Below are positions 19,454-28,587 of a DNA stretch of 64,000 bases, piece after piece. The first letter of the stretch is position 1, and each line of letters begins with the position of its first letter. Source of the stretch: Leptolyngbya iicbica LK (GTDB lineage Bacteria; Cyanobacteriota; Cyanobacteriia; Phormidesmidales; Phormidesmidaceae); NCBI RefSeq assembly GCF_004212215.1, contig NZ_QVFV01000003.1, positions 62,001 through 126,000 of the forward strand, given 5' to 3'. The notes under the pieces are model-generated. The model saw only the letters and a list, made by a program, of their open reading frames with translations, had not been told where the DNA came from and did no database searches. The position numbers and the translations under genes were made by a program.

Positions 19454-19621
19454 TTACCCAAATTGTTTTTTAGCGGCTTCATAGACCGATTCCGTAATTT
19501 CAGCCAGCCCCTGCTCTTGGGCAAACTTTTCAATTTTTTTGCGGGCAGCGGGGCGGACAAAAAAGGGGATTTCTTTAAGGCGTTTTTCGGCTTCGGCAGT
19601 CCAGACAGGGGAGTTGGCCAT
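19454..19621 (-). CDS. PCP_red domain small protein
   Basis: A 55-residue protein made only of the PCP_red fold, the C-terminal helical domain found in the ChlB subunit of light-independent protochlorophyllide reductase (WTAEAEKRLKEIPFFVRPAA then RKKIEKFAQEQGLAEITESV). Stand-alone versions occur in many cyanobacteria; their role is unknown. The inner ATG at 19619-19621 (MANSPVW) is preferred to the start at 19666, which adds an unrelated 15-residue tail. It is divergent from the gene at 19803. Confidence 0.85.
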   Translation of the reverse strand: MANSPVWTAEAEKRLKEIPFFVRPAARKKIEKFAQEQGLAEITESVYEAAKKQFG

Positions 19622-19802
19622 AGGGTTAAGGGAAAAAGATGGGCGATCGCTCGATGACTTCAGCATTGATTATTTCAGATCTGTGAAGCGATCACGGCGA
19701 CCGGCCCAAAATCCACTGCGGCGAAACGCGAAACCTTAGCTATCCTTAGTGAGCAGGTGCGCATAGTCGTTGCATAGCCCACGTTTTAGTCAAGGGGGCT
19801 CA

Positions 19803-20387
19803 GTGGTGTTTAGTTTTGCCAAGTCCTTAAAATCTCGTTTTTTCACAATCGCGACACTGATGTCCTTGGGGGCCGTTGGGGTGACGAGTCCGGTGGCGAT
19901 CGCCGATGGCATTCCCGGGGTGACCTTTGGCACTGAGACGGGGGCTCCCGTTGAGACGCCGACGGATGCTGGCCCTGAGCTGACGGACCAAGGCTTAGAA
20001 CCCTATACACAAGCCATGCTGCTGGGCTATGCGGCTGAAGAACAGGGCGACTATCAAACCGCGCTCATCAATTTTCGGCGGGCGTTGGCCGAGCGTCCGG
20101 GCGACTCCTATGCGTTGCGGGCGATCGCCAATATGGAGTCCTATATTGCCGCCCAACGGCGCGAAATTGCTCGTCAGCAGCAGTTGGCGGCCCTGAATCT
20201 GCAGGTTGATGCGGCTGTTGCCGTGCGAGATTGGGCCTGTGCTGCCGCCACGGTAGATGAAATGATTACCCTGGTGCCGCCCAACTCTTTAGAGCGGAGT
20301 CGGCTGGTGACCTACCGAGGCGAACTGTCGTCGCTGCTAGACGCCCGGTCTGATATTAGTCAGTGGTCAAGTGTTTGCCCTGGTTAA
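19803..20387 (+). CDS. secreted TPR-like hypothetical protein
   Basis: About 194 residues. An N-terminal signal peptide (SFAKSLKSRFFTIATLMSLG, cleavage near AIA-DG) is followed by a Thr/Pro/Gly-rich linker and a TPR pair (AMLLGYAAEEQGDYQTALIN then FRRALAERPGDSYALRAI). The C-terminal third is helical and ends with a Cys (SSVCPG); an earlier Cys sits in DWACAAATVD, so one disulfide is possible in the periplasm. GTG 19803 was chosen over TTG 19770 because AAGGGGG lies just upstream. Function unknown. Confidence 0.7.
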   Translation: MVFSFAKSLKSRFFTIATLMSLGAVGVTSPVAIADGIPGVTFGTETGAPVETPTDAGPELTDQGLEPYTQAMLLGYAAEEQGDYQTALINFRRALAERPGDSYALRAIANMESYIAAQRREIARQQQLAALNLQVDAAVAVRDWACAAATVDEMITLVPPNSLERSRLVTYRGELSSLLDARSDISQWSSVCPG

Positions 20388-20493
20388 CGATCGCAGCAAG
20401 TTATTACATGATTTGCGTTTACTGCAATATCGGCCCTGCTGGCGATCGCCTCTCGATACGCTAAACCCATAACCATCTACCTGGAAACCTGCC

Positions 20494-20727
20494 ATGAGTG
20501 CTCCCGATTCGAGTTCTGCTGCTCTGCCACCCGACGATCCCCAGCATCTCTCACGGTTGCGATCGCTCATTGAGCGGGTGATGGCTGACGGCAAAATCTC
20601 CGCCGCTGAAGCAACTGAGCTGCGCGCGGCCCTGATTGCAGATGGTCAAGTCACCCCCGACGAGATGGACCTGATTCGCACCGTGATGAAAAAGCACCTC
20701 GGCGATGGGCATTTAGAGTTTGAGTAG
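20494..20727 (+). CDS. small acidic helical protein upstream of glgX
   Basis: A 77-residue protein I do not recognise by name. It has a helix-turn-helix texture with two matching halves, MADGKISAAEATELRAALIA and DGQVTPDEMDLIRTVMKKHL. This resembles one EF-hand/TerB-like repeat unit in which DG turns precede acidic helices, but no full calcium loop is present. The ATG is at 20494. The stop is 13 bases before the glgX ATG, so the two genes are probably co-transcribed. Confidence 0.65.
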   Translation: MSAPDSSSAALPPDDPQHLSRLRSLIERVMADGKISAAEATELRAALIADGQVTPDEMDLIRTVMKKHLGDGHLEFE

Positions 20728-20740
20728 GAACCAGCCACCT

Positions 20741-22804
20741 ATGTCTCTGAGAATTACCCCTGGCAACAGCTATCCGCTTGGGGCAACCGTTGAACCGAAC
20801 GGTGTCAACTTTTGCATTTACTCCCAACACGCCACGGGCATCGACCTGCTGCTTTACGCCTCCCCCGAAGCTCCTTATCCCGAGCACACGATTCACCTGA
20901 CGCCGCGTATCCATCGGTCATTTAACTACTGGCACGCCTTTGTCAAAGGTATTGGGGCGGGGCAAGTGTACGCCTACCGCGCCACCGGCCCCTACGCCCC
21001 CGAAAGAGGTCAACGCTTTGACCCCGGCAAAGTCTTGCTCGACCCCTATGGTCGGGCCGTGGTCGGGCAAGACCGCTACGATCGCCAAGCGGCCTGCTTT
21101 CCGGGAGAAAATTCGCCTCAGGCGTTGCGGAATGTGGTGGTTGATCAAACCGTCTACGACTGGGAAGGGGATACCCCCCTGGATATTCCCTATTCCCGCA
21201 CGGTGATTTATGAAATGCATGTGGGCGGGTTTACCAAACACCCCAGCTCCGGCATCGCCCCCGAAAAACGCGGCACCTTTGCAGGCGTGATTGAAAAGAT
21301 CCCGTACCTGAAATCGCTGGGCGTAACCGCCGTGGAATTGCTGCCCGTGCATCAATTTGACGAACGCGACGGCCCGTTGGGACTCAGTAACTATTGGGGT
21401 TACAGCACCATCAGCTTTTTTGCCCCCCACCACGGCTACAGTTCTGACCAGACTCCGATGGGGCCAGTGAACGAATTTCGGGACATGGTCAAGGCGCTGC
21501 ACAAGGCCAATATCGAAGTTATTTTAGATGTCGTGTTTAACCACACGGCAGAGGGCGATCATCGTGGCCCGACTCTTTCGTTTCGCGGGTTAGACAATCA
21601 AACCTATTACATCTTGGAGAGTGATGACGCGGCGCGGTATGCCAACTACAGCGGCTGCGGTAACACCGTCAAAGCCGACCACACCGTCGTCAGTCGCTTC
21701 ATTTTGGATAGCCTGCGGTACTGGGTGTCGGAAATGCATGTCGATGGGTTTCGCTTTGACCTGGCGTCGGTCATGTCGCGGGATAAAGCAGGCGAACCGT
21801 CGGATGATCCGCCGATTTTGTGGGCGATCGAGTCCGATCCCGTACTGGCTCGCACCAAGTTGATCGCAGAAGCGTGGGATGCAGCAGGACTGTATCAGGT
21901 GGGGTCGTTTATTGGCGATCGCTTTGCCGAGTGGAATGGCCCTTTTCGAGATGATGTGCGCCGCTTTATCAAAGGCGATGACAATACGGTGGGGACCTTG
22001 GCGTCACGGATTCTCGGCAGCCCCGACCTGTTTGTCGATGATCCCCAACGGGAAACCAACCGCAGCATTAACTTCGTCACCTGCCATGACGGTTTTACGC
22101 TGTACGACGTGGTGGCCTACAACGAGAAACACAACACCGCGAATGGCGAAAAAAATCGTGACGGCACCGACGCCAACTTTAGCTGGAATTGCGGGGTCGA
22201 AGGCCCCACCACGGACCCGGAGATTCAACAGCTGCGCATTCAGCAGCTGAAAAATATGGTCACTATTTTGCTGATTGCCCAGGGTACGCCCATGCTGCTG
22301 ATGGGGGATGAAGTGGCCCGCACCCAAAAAGGCAATAACAATGCCTACTGTCAAAACAATCCCCTTAGTTGGTTTGACTGGCATCAGCTGCACGAACACG
22401 GCGAAGTCTTTCGCTTTACCCAGCGGATGGTGGATTTGGTGCAAAATTTGCAGCTCTTTCAACAGACGCGGTGGCTACAGGTGGAAGAAAAATGGGTCAA
22501 CGCCCCGCACCTGATCTGGCACGGCGTGGAGTTATTTGAGCCTGACTGGGCCGAACATTCCCATACGCTGGCATTTACCCTGCATGATCCCCAGGTGGAA
22601 GAGGAAATGCACGTGATGCTCAATGCCTATTGGGAGCCGTTGGATTTTGCCTTGCCGCAACCCCATGCCCACAGTCACTGGTATCGCATTGTGAATACGG
22701 CTCGCCCGGCGCCAAGGGATATTGTGGATGGCACGACCGAAGCGGTGAAAAGTAATCGCTATCGAGTCTCCGCCCGGTCTTGTGTCGTGTTAATGGCGCT
22801 GTAG
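20741..22804 (+). CDS. glgX: glycogen debranching enzyme (isoamylase type)
   Basis: GH13 enzyme that hydrolyses alpha-1,6 branch points of glycogen. An N-terminal CBM48 domain (about 1-110, SYPLGATVEPNGVNFCIYSQ) precedes the catalytic barrel. The catalytic triad is visible: nucleophile Asp340 in DGFRFDLASVM, acid/base Glu377 in LIAEAWDAAGLYQ, and Asp450 in FVTCHDGFTLYD. The DVVFNHTAEGDHRGP region is also standard. The ATG at 20741 is used; an in-frame TTG at 20720 overlaps the preceding gene. 687 residues, normal length. It complements glgA at 12622-14094. Confidence 0.95.
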   Translation: MSLRITPGNSYPLGATVEPNGVNFCIYSQHATGIDLLLYASPEAPYPEHTIHLTPRIHRSFNYWHAFVKGIGAGQVYAYRATGPYAPERGQRFDPGKVLLDPYGRAVVGQDRYDRQAACFPGENSPQALRNVVVDQTVYDWEGDTPLDIPYSRTVIYEMHVGGFTKHPSSGIAPEKRGTFAGVIEKIPYLKSLGVTAVELLPVHQFDERDGPLGLSNYWGYSTISFFAPHHGYSSDQTPMGPVNEFRDMVKALHKANIEVILDVVFNHTAEGDHRGPTLSFRGLDNQTYYILESDDAARYANYSGCGNTVKADHTVVSRFILDSLRYWVSEMHVDGFRFDLASVMSRDKAGEPSDDPPILWAIESDPVLARTKLIAEAWDAAGLYQVGSFIGDRFAEWNGPFRDDVRRFIKGDDNTVGTLASRILGSPDLFVDDPQRETNRSINFVTCHDGFTLYDVVAYNEKHNTANGEKNRDGTDANFSWNCGVEGPTTDPEIQQLRIQQLKNMVTILLIAQGTPMLLMGDEVARTQKGNNNAYCQNNPLSWFDWHQLHEHGEVFRFTQRMVDLVQNLQLFQQTRWLQVEEKWVNAPHLIWHGVELFEPDWAEHSHTLAFTLHDPQVEEEMHVMLNAYWEPLDFALPQPHAHSHWYRIVNTARPAPRDIVDGTTEAVKSNRYRVSARSCVVLMAL

Positions 22805-22939
22805 CTATGGCTGTCTAGCTTCACGACATCGCCATTTGGGCCTCGGCGATAGAGAATACACTCACAAAGTGCGCCCATGGTCTAGGAAATTAGGTTTCGA
22901 TATGGGCTCGCGGCTGTCGTTGCACTCGGTGGACTGCTG

Positions 22940-23710
22940 ATGATCGAACTGGGGTTGATGCAGATTGCGCTGTCGTTGGGGCTGATGGTGGCGGCGATCG
23001 CCCTCGTGCGGTGGCAAAAACTGGGGCTGGAGCTGTCTCTGCTGAATGCGACAGCCCGGACGGTGGTGCAATTGCTGGCCGTGGGCTATGTGCTGGCGAT
23101 TGTCTTTACCTGGCGCAATCCTTACAGCGTGATCGCAGTGATTTTGGTAATGCTGGCGATCGCCACAGTGGTAGCCCGCAACCGCATTGATAAACGCCTA
23201 TCGCGCCTGCTGCCCATTTTGGCGGGCTCATTACTCACCACGCTGGTGCTGACGCTGGTCTACACCCTGAGTGCCGTGATTCGTCCGGAGGTTTGGTATG
23301 AGCCGCGTTACCTGATTCCCCTGGCGGGCATTGTGTTGGGCAACGCGATGACGGCGGCGACCATTGCGGGCGATCGCCTCGTCACCAGCTTGAAGCGGCA
23401 TCCTCAGGTAATTGAAACCCATCTGAGTTTGGGGGCGTCGCCCCAGCAGGCGATCGCGGCTTATCGGCGTGAAGCTATCAAAGCCGGGCTCATTCCCACG
23501 CTAAACGCCATGATGGTCGTCGGCATTGTGAAACTGCCCGGCATCATCACGGGACAGCTGCTCAGCGGAGCTGATCCGCTCAATGCGGCGCTGTACCAAA
23601 TGCTGATCATGTTTATGCTGGCTTTCGCCGATTTGCTGGCGGCGATTTTGGTGACGGCAGGCATTCAAAGATTGTTTTTCAATGACGCTGAGCAATTGGT
23701 GTTGCCTTAA
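22940..23710 (+). CDS. fetB: FetB/YbbM-type ABC transporter permease
   Basis: Membrane permease of the UPF0014 family. In E. coli FetB pairs with the ATPase FetA and has been linked to iron export. About seven transmembrane helices are visible, with family marks ATARTVVQLLAVGYVL, IPLAGIVLGNAMTAATI, ETHLSLGASPQQAI and VGIVKLPGIITGQLLSGADP. 256 residues, usual length. No FetA ATPase gene is adjacent, so its partner must be elsewhere or absent. A cluster of short palindromic repeats follows immediately. Confidence 0.88.
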   Translation: MIELGLMQIALSLGLMVAAIALVRWQKLGLELSLLNATARTVVQLLAVGYVLAIVFTWRNPYSVIAVILVMLAIATVVARNRIDKRLSRLLPILAGSLLTTLVLTLVYTLSAVIRPEVWYEPRYLIPLAGIVLGNAMTAATIAGDRLVTSLKRHPQVIETHLSLGASPQQAIAAYRREAIKAGLIPTLNAMMVVGIVKLPGIITGQLLSGADPLNAALYQMLIMFMLAFADLLAAILVTAGIQRLFFNDAEQLVLP

Positions 23711-23725
23711 GCTCAATGCCAGTGA

Positions 23726-23824
23726 TTCCAGGGGACGGTCCCCTAATTTGTTACCCGTCATGGTTGGCCGGACCAGATAAGGGGACCGTCCCCTCGGGCG
23801 TGGTAAGGGGACCGTCCCCTGGAA
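23726..23824. repeat. three copies of a 15-bp near-palindrome
   Basis: AGGGGACGGTCCCCT at 23730-23744 and its reverse complement AGGGGACCGTCCCCT at 23780-23794 and 23806-23820. The outer copies extend to a 19-bp inverted repeat (23726-23744 and 23806-23824), so the segment can fold on itself. It lies between two convergent genes. A related pair occurs at 50983-51045. Confidence 0.8.
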
Positions 23825-23848
23825 CGGTGAAGTGTTGCGCTGGGGCAT

Positions 23849-24376
23849 TCAGGGCATGGTGTAGTGCAGTTCCACCATGCCCGATTGAAAGTGCCGACTG
23901 TTGACCAGTTGCAGCTTTTGCATCGGCACCTGTTGATACAGCGAAATGCCGTCGCCGAGGATGATGGGGGCGATCGCCACAATCCATTCATGAACCAGAC
24001 CACGCCGCATAAACTCAGCCGCTACTTGTCCACCCCCGACCAGCCACACCCGTTGCCAGCCCTGACGCTCGACCTCGGCCAACACCGTCTCGACATCCGA
24101 CACAAAGGTGACATCGGGGCGATCGCTGCTCAACTGCCGTCGCGTCATCACGTAGGACGGCTTGTGGGCATAGGGCCAGTCGCCAAAGGTCAAAACCTGC
24201 TCGTAGGTTGCCGCCCCCATGACGAGTGCCTCAATCGTGTTGTAAAAGGCTTCGTAGCCCACGTCTTCGCTCCCGGCATCCAACGTCGTCAGCCAGTCAA
24301 TGCGGCCATCCGGGCTGGCAATGTAGCCGTCGAGCGTGGTGGCAATGTAGAGGATGAATTGGGTGGGGTGGGGCAT
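23849..24376 (-). CDS. dihydrofolate reductase/RibD C-domain family protein
   Basis: A 175-residue reductase-fold protein of the RibD_C/YyaP type. The NADPH-binding fold is shown by FILYIATTLDGYIASPDGRIDW at the N terminus (the strand and catalytic loop), ALVMGAATYEQVLTFGDWPY, and WLVGGGQVAAEFMRRGLVHEW near the C terminus. These proteins are annotated as possible reductases of unknown substrate; true folate reductase activity is not implied. No operon partner is evident. Confidence 0.85.
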   Translation of the reverse strand: MPHPTQFILYIATTLDGYIASPDGRIDWLTTLDAGSEDVGYEAFYNTIEALVMGAATYEQVLTFGDWPYAHKPSYVMTRRQLSSDRPDVTFVSDVETVLAEVERQGWQRVWLVGGGQVAAEFMRRGLVHEWIVAIAPIILGDGISLYQQVPMQKLQLVNSRHFQSGMVELHYTMP

Positions 24377-24554
24377 GGGGGCAATGCGAGCGACGCAGCG
24401 TGATTTCCAACTGAGGCGCGGCTAAGCCATGGATCCGAGCGGTTGAGCGATCGCGAGGGGATCAGAACGATAGGGCGCCGAGCCTGGCCACATCAACCCA
24501 GTGTCAGGCAGTGAGCAGCTGAGACGGCGGTTCCAGCCCATACAATCCCCTCGC

Positions 24555-26444
24555 CTAATTTTTCACAAAGCCACCGTACTCGGGCTTGTAGCGAGCTATC
24601 AACTGGCGATTGTCATCGTAGAGCACGATCGGGAGCTGGACTTGGTTGCCCAACTGCATAATGTTTTGCACCAGTTGATGGGTCTCGGCCATGATCGCAT
24701 CATTCCGGTTCAACCGGCCCTGGGTCGAAGGCGGCGAGATGGACTGGCGGATAGCGCTATCGTAGGGTTCGCGCACCATTAACGTGACCTGTTGAGGACT
24801 GTAGGTATAGGTGCAGATGCCGTCGGCTAGGGGGCAGAGGGTAGCTAAGTCTTCGTCGATGGATTGCAGGGCGACGGCTTGTTTGAGCTTCGTTTGGGCC
24901 TGTTTTAAAGAACCCTGATAGCTGTCGAGCAGGGCTTGCGCATCGGCGTAGCGCAGCGTATTTTTGGGCACCTGGCGCATTTGGGCATAGGCTTCCTGCC
25001 AAAAACTCACCGCTTGGGTCCATTGATTGTTGCGCTCAGCCGTTTGTGCCTGGGCGGCCTGCGCCAACGCGTCTTGATAGGCCCGCTCGCCCGACTGCTC
25101 AAAGGTGACTCGGGTGCGGGTCTGGATGGATTGGCGGCGGTAATCGCTCAGCAGCGATCGCGCTTCTTCGTACGCCAGGGTGCCTTGGGGAATGTTGCTA
25201 ATGGCCTGCATGGCCCGGTTCCATTCTCGTTGAGCCACCCGCCAGTCATTCAACGTCGTGGCGGTTTCGGTTTGGGCGATCGCCAGATCCCCCGCTTCAA
25301 TGGCTTCATTCAAAGAGGCTTCAGCGGCTTCTTCAATCACGAGGCGATCGCCAATGGCCTCATAATTGGCCTCATATTCCCGCAGCTTGCGATTGGCAAA
25401 CCCGGCCAGGTAGCTCTCTTCTGGCACTCGCTGCAAATGGTTGACGGCTTTTTGCCACAGCAGATGCACTTCGACCCACACGGGCACCGGATGCGGCGGC
25501 TCTTGGCTGGTTTCCGAGGCTTGAGTCGCACTCTTTTGGGCCGCAATCACCCATTCCAAATCGGATAGCTGGGTGCGGTAGCGCAGCAACTCGGCTTGGG
25601 CCGCATCGTAATGGGAGGACCAGGGCGGAATGGCTGCCACCAGCCGAATCGCTGTCTGCAAATCTTGCCGTGCGGCTTGCACCTCGTCCGGCGTGGGGTT
25701 GCCGGTCAGGCTATCGAGAGTTTCTTGGCTCAGATCGCTAGCGGTTTGGCGTTCTTCACAGCTGCCAAAGGTGCAGGGGCGCGTGGTGCCATAGGCGATC
25801 GCCCCGACGGTCACTCCCGCCAGTGCTAACCCCAGCACCGATCGCCATGGCAACTCTTGCCAATTTTCTGACCAAGCTTGCCAGCTCTGGCGCCAACCGC
25901 CCGGTTCAGTCCAGCCCTTGACGGCTTGCCACACACTGGTGGGCGTGGCTGAGGCCGCGGCTTCGTCTGCGGTGTCGTCATGGGATGGCGATACCAGCAC
26001 GATCGAGCTAGAGGTCACCTCAGGGCTCGGCGCTTCGACCTTGAACTCAGTCTCTTCGCTGGCTTCCGAGTCTGGCAAGTCAGCGATCGCCAGACTTTGC
26101 TGCCAATGCCAGGTGCGCGCCGCGTAGGGACTCGCCGTGCCGAGTTCTCGCAAATACAGCCGCACGGACAATTCCCCATCGTCCGTCAAAATATCGTCGG
26201 GCACCTCGGTCGCTTGCAGGCTTTGATCTAACGCGACGGCTAAGGCGGTAAAGCGCTGATCGCGATCGTCGGCTGTGACCGCCGCCACCTTGTCTTCTGA
26301 CAACACCAACAAGCGCCCTTGCTGAAACCGACAGCGAATGGTGGGCGTGGTATCTGGCATGGTCTCAGCGATCGCCTGCTGAATACTTTGCTCCAGGGAG
26401 GCCACAAAGCGATCGAGGGCGGCAAAGGAAAACGAGGAAGTCAT
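24555..26444 (-). CDS. large hypothetical protein with one membrane helix and helical repeats
   Basis: A 629-residue protein I can describe but not name. Residues 1-115 form a compact alpha/beta domain (IRCRFQQGRLLVLSEDKVAA, SVRLYLRELGTASPYAARTW). An acidic linker follows, then one transmembrane helix (SVLGLALAGVTVGAIAYGTT at about 205-225). The C-terminal 400 residues are periplasmic or cytosolic helical repeats with the recurring pattern W..A...L..IP....Y..A..LL..YR (at least four units), like a degenerate TPR array. The end is another small domain (TYSPQQVTLMVREPYDSAIR). It resembles conserved cyanobacterial membrane-anchored scaffold proteins; function unknown. Confidence 0.75.
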   Translation of the reverse strand: MTSSFSFAALDRFVASLEQSIQQAIAETMPDTTPTIRCRFQQGRLLVLSEDKVAAVTADDRDQRFTALAVALDQSLQATEVPDDILTDDGELSVRLYLRELGTASPYAARTWHWQQSLAIADLPDSEASEETEFKVEAPSPEVTSSSIVLVSPSHDDTADEAAASATPTSVWQAVKGWTEPGGWRQSWQAWSENWQELPWRSVLGLALAGVTVGAIAYGTTRPCTFGSCEERQTASDLSQETLDSLTGNPTPDEVQAARQDLQTAIRLVAAIPPWSSHYDAAQAELLRYRTQLSDLEWVIAAQKSATQASETSQEPPHPVPVWVEVHLLWQKAVNHLQRVPEESYLAGFANRKLREYEANYEAIGDRLVIEEAAEASLNEAIEAGDLAIAQTETATTLNDWRVAQREWNRAMQAISNIPQGTLAYEEARSLLSDYRRQSIQTRTRVTFEQSGERAYQDALAQAAQAQTAERNNQWTQAVSFWQEAYAQMRQVPKNTLRYADAQALLDSYQGSLKQAQTKLKQAVALQSIDEDLATLCPLADGICTYTYSPQQVTLMVREPYDSAIRQSISPPSTQGRLNRNDAIMAETHQLVQNIMQLGNQVQLPIVLYDDNRQLIARYKPEYGGFVKN

Positions 26445-26726
26445 GACCTGAGGAAACCCCTAAAAACCTGGGCCAGCCGCCATCTGTGACACACAAATGG
26501 CACTAGCTATGGCACCGAAGTATAACAAGGCTTTTCGGGGATGGAACACTTGCAAGCCCATCGCTTCAGGATTCTTGGGAATCCGATCTTGATTGGCCCC
26601 CGGTGGTGATCGCGGCTGGCCGGCGTCTGAATGGGGGTTACCCTCGCCCTCCAGCCCCCGAACTGATGCCCCCGACGCGAGCCTTATAAACTGGACGCAT
26701 CCCTGCTGACAGAGGTCTCGACTGCC

Positions 26727-27662
26727 ATGCAACTGGACTGGAATATTCAACTGCTCGACTGGTTAATGCAACGGCGAAAACCCACCCATCAGCTCAGTCT
26801 TCCGGCCATTCAGCAGCGTAACGCGGCGAAGCTGAACGGCTTACTCGCCTGGTATTTTTTGGGTGAGAAGCTGTCTCTATCACGGGTCGTCGATCGCACT
26901 TGCACCGGACGCCACGGCTCCATTCCGGTGCGCCTGTATTACCCCAGCCCCGAGCCAAATCTGCCCCTGATTGTCTTCTTCCACGGCGGCGGCTGGGTTA
27001 CGGGCAGCTTAGAAACCCACGATCGCGTCTGTCGCCGCATCGCTCAAGCGACGATGGCTCTGGTGGTTTCGGTAGATTATCGGCTCGCCCCCTGGCACAA
27101 ATTTCCCCTGCCGCTAGAAGACTGTTATGACGCGGTGCAATGGGCAGCGACCAACGCCGCAGAACTCGGGGCCGATGCTGATCGGTTAATCGTCATGGGG
27201 GATAGTGCGGGGGGCAATTTGGCGGCTGCGGTGGCCCTCATGGCGCGAGATCAATCGGGACCGAAGATTCATCGCCAAGTCCTGATCTACCCAGCGGTGG
27301 ATGGGACGCTGTCTTCTCCCTCGCACCAACGCTATACGGATGCGCCCTTGCTCAGTCGCACCGGGATTCATTACTTTCGCGATCAGTATCAGCGATCGCC
27401 CCAAGACATCCATAACGCCTACTTTTCGCCGCTCCTCGCAGACGACCTCAGCCACCTGCCTCCCGCCTTCATCCTGACTGCTGAGTATGACCCTCTGCGC
27501 GATGAAGGCGAGCAGTTTGCCCAACGACTCACAGCGGCGGGCGTCCCCGTCCGTTATCAAGACTATCCGGGCATGGTGCATGCTTTTCTGAACTTTCCCC
27601 GCCATTGTTCAGCCGCGACTGCCGCGATTGCCGCGATTGGAGAATACGTCAAAGCGGCCTAA
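26727..27662 (+). CDS. alpha/beta hydrolase, HSL-family esterase/lipase
   Basis: Carboxylic ester hydrolase of the hormone-sensitive-lipase family. The oxyanion-hole motif HGGGW starts at His86, the nucleophile is Ser160 in GDSAGGN, the acid is in AEYDPLRDEG, and the catalytic His is in GMVHAFLNF. 311 residues, normal length, no signal peptide. It is the first gene of a same-strand run with an SDR (37 bases on) and a flavin monooxygenase (86 bases further), so a joint pathway is likely. Confidence 0.9.
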   Translation: MQLDWNIQLLDWLMQRRKPTHQLSLPAIQQRNAAKLNGLLAWYFLGEKLSLSRVVDRTCTGRHGSIPVRLYYPSPEPNLPLIVFFHGGGWVTGSLETHDRVCRRIAQATMALVVSVDYRLAPWHKFPLPLEDCYDAVQWAATNAAELGADADRLIVMGDSAGGNLAAAVALMARDQSGPKIHRQVLIYPAVDGTLSSPSHQRYTDAPLLSRTGIHYFRDQYQRSPQDIHNAYFSPLLADDLSHLPPAFILTAEYDPLRDEGEQFAQRLTAAGVPVRYQDYPGMVHAFLNFPRHCSAATAAIAAIGEYVKAA

Positions 27663-27698
27663 AATTAGGGCGTCAACACGCTGAGCCCCCTTTCCCTC

Positions 27699-28502
27699 AT
27701 GTCTCAACTGGCGGCAGCAACAGTTCTGATCACCGGAGCGGGCGGTGGCTTTGGGCAAGCCCTCATCCCCCAGTTACTCGCCAAAGGGAGTCATCTGATT
27801 CTGACCGATCATCCAGCGGCTCAGTTATCTACACAGGTGCCCAAGCTTGAAGCCGCCGCGCCAGAGTTGCCGGGCAAAGTGCTGGCGTGTCTCGATATGG
27901 ATTTGGCCCATGCGGCTGGCTGTGACCAACTCTACGCGGCGATCCAGCAAATGGAGTTGGTGCCCGATATTGTGATCAACAACGCTGGCATCGCTTTGGT
28001 GGGCAACATGGTCGATATGCCGACCGATCGCTGGCGCACCATGATGCAGGTCAATTTGCTGACGCCGATGCAGCTCAGCAGCCGCTTTGCCGCCGACATG
28101 ATGGCGCGCCGCCAGGGCCATATCGTCAACATTTCTTCCCTCGCAGGTTGGATTGCCCCGCCCGGCCTCACTGCTTATGGGGCGAGCAAATACGGCTTAC
28201 GCGGCTTTAGCGAGGGCTTGCGTTACGAATTGGCGACTTACGATGTCAAAGTGACAACGGTGTATCCCTTTTTTAGTCGTACGCCGCTCCTTCAGTCACC
28301 CCGGTTTGGCTCATTAGCCGAGTCTGATAAAGCCTTGCCCGCTGCCCTGACGACCGATCCGCAAAAGATCATGGCAAAAACGATTCGAGCGATCGAGCGC
28401 AATCAGGCCGAAGTCTTTCCTGATCAATTTGCCTGGCTCGGACAAGGGATCAAGCGCTATTTCCCCTTTGCTTTAAATTGGTTAGGGCAGCTCAAGGTTT
28501 AG
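27699..28502 (+). CDS. SDR family oxidoreductase
   Basis: NAD(P)-dependent oxidoreductase. Cofactor motif TGAGGGFG is near residue 9, NNAGIALVG in the middle, Ser in NISSLAGW, and the YGASKYG Tyr/Lys pair follows at about 155. The C terminus (FPFALNWLGQLKV) has the hydrophobic ending seen in membrane-associated members of the retinol/steroid dehydrogenase group. 267 residues. It lies between the esterase and the flavin monooxygenase and probably shares a transcript with both. Confidence 0.9.
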   Translation: MSQLAAATVLITGAGGGFGQALIPQLLAKGSHLILTDHPAAQLSTQVPKLEAAAPELPGKVLACLDMDLAHAAGCDQLYAAIQQMELVPDIVINNAGIALVGNMVDMPTDRWRTMMQVNLLTPMQLSSRFAADMMARRQGHIVNISSLAGWIAPPGLTAYGASKYGLRGFSEGLRYELATYDVKVTTVYPFFSRTPLLQSPRFGSLAESDKALPAALTTDPQKIMAKTIRAIERNQAEVFPDQFAWLGQGIKRYFPFALNWLGQLKV

Positions 28503-28587
28503 CCTCGACAGTCTCGACATGCTTGTCTACGAACGCTAGCCCCACCGGGTAGCGCGATCGCCCCCATAGTTCTCCCTGTTAGTTTTC

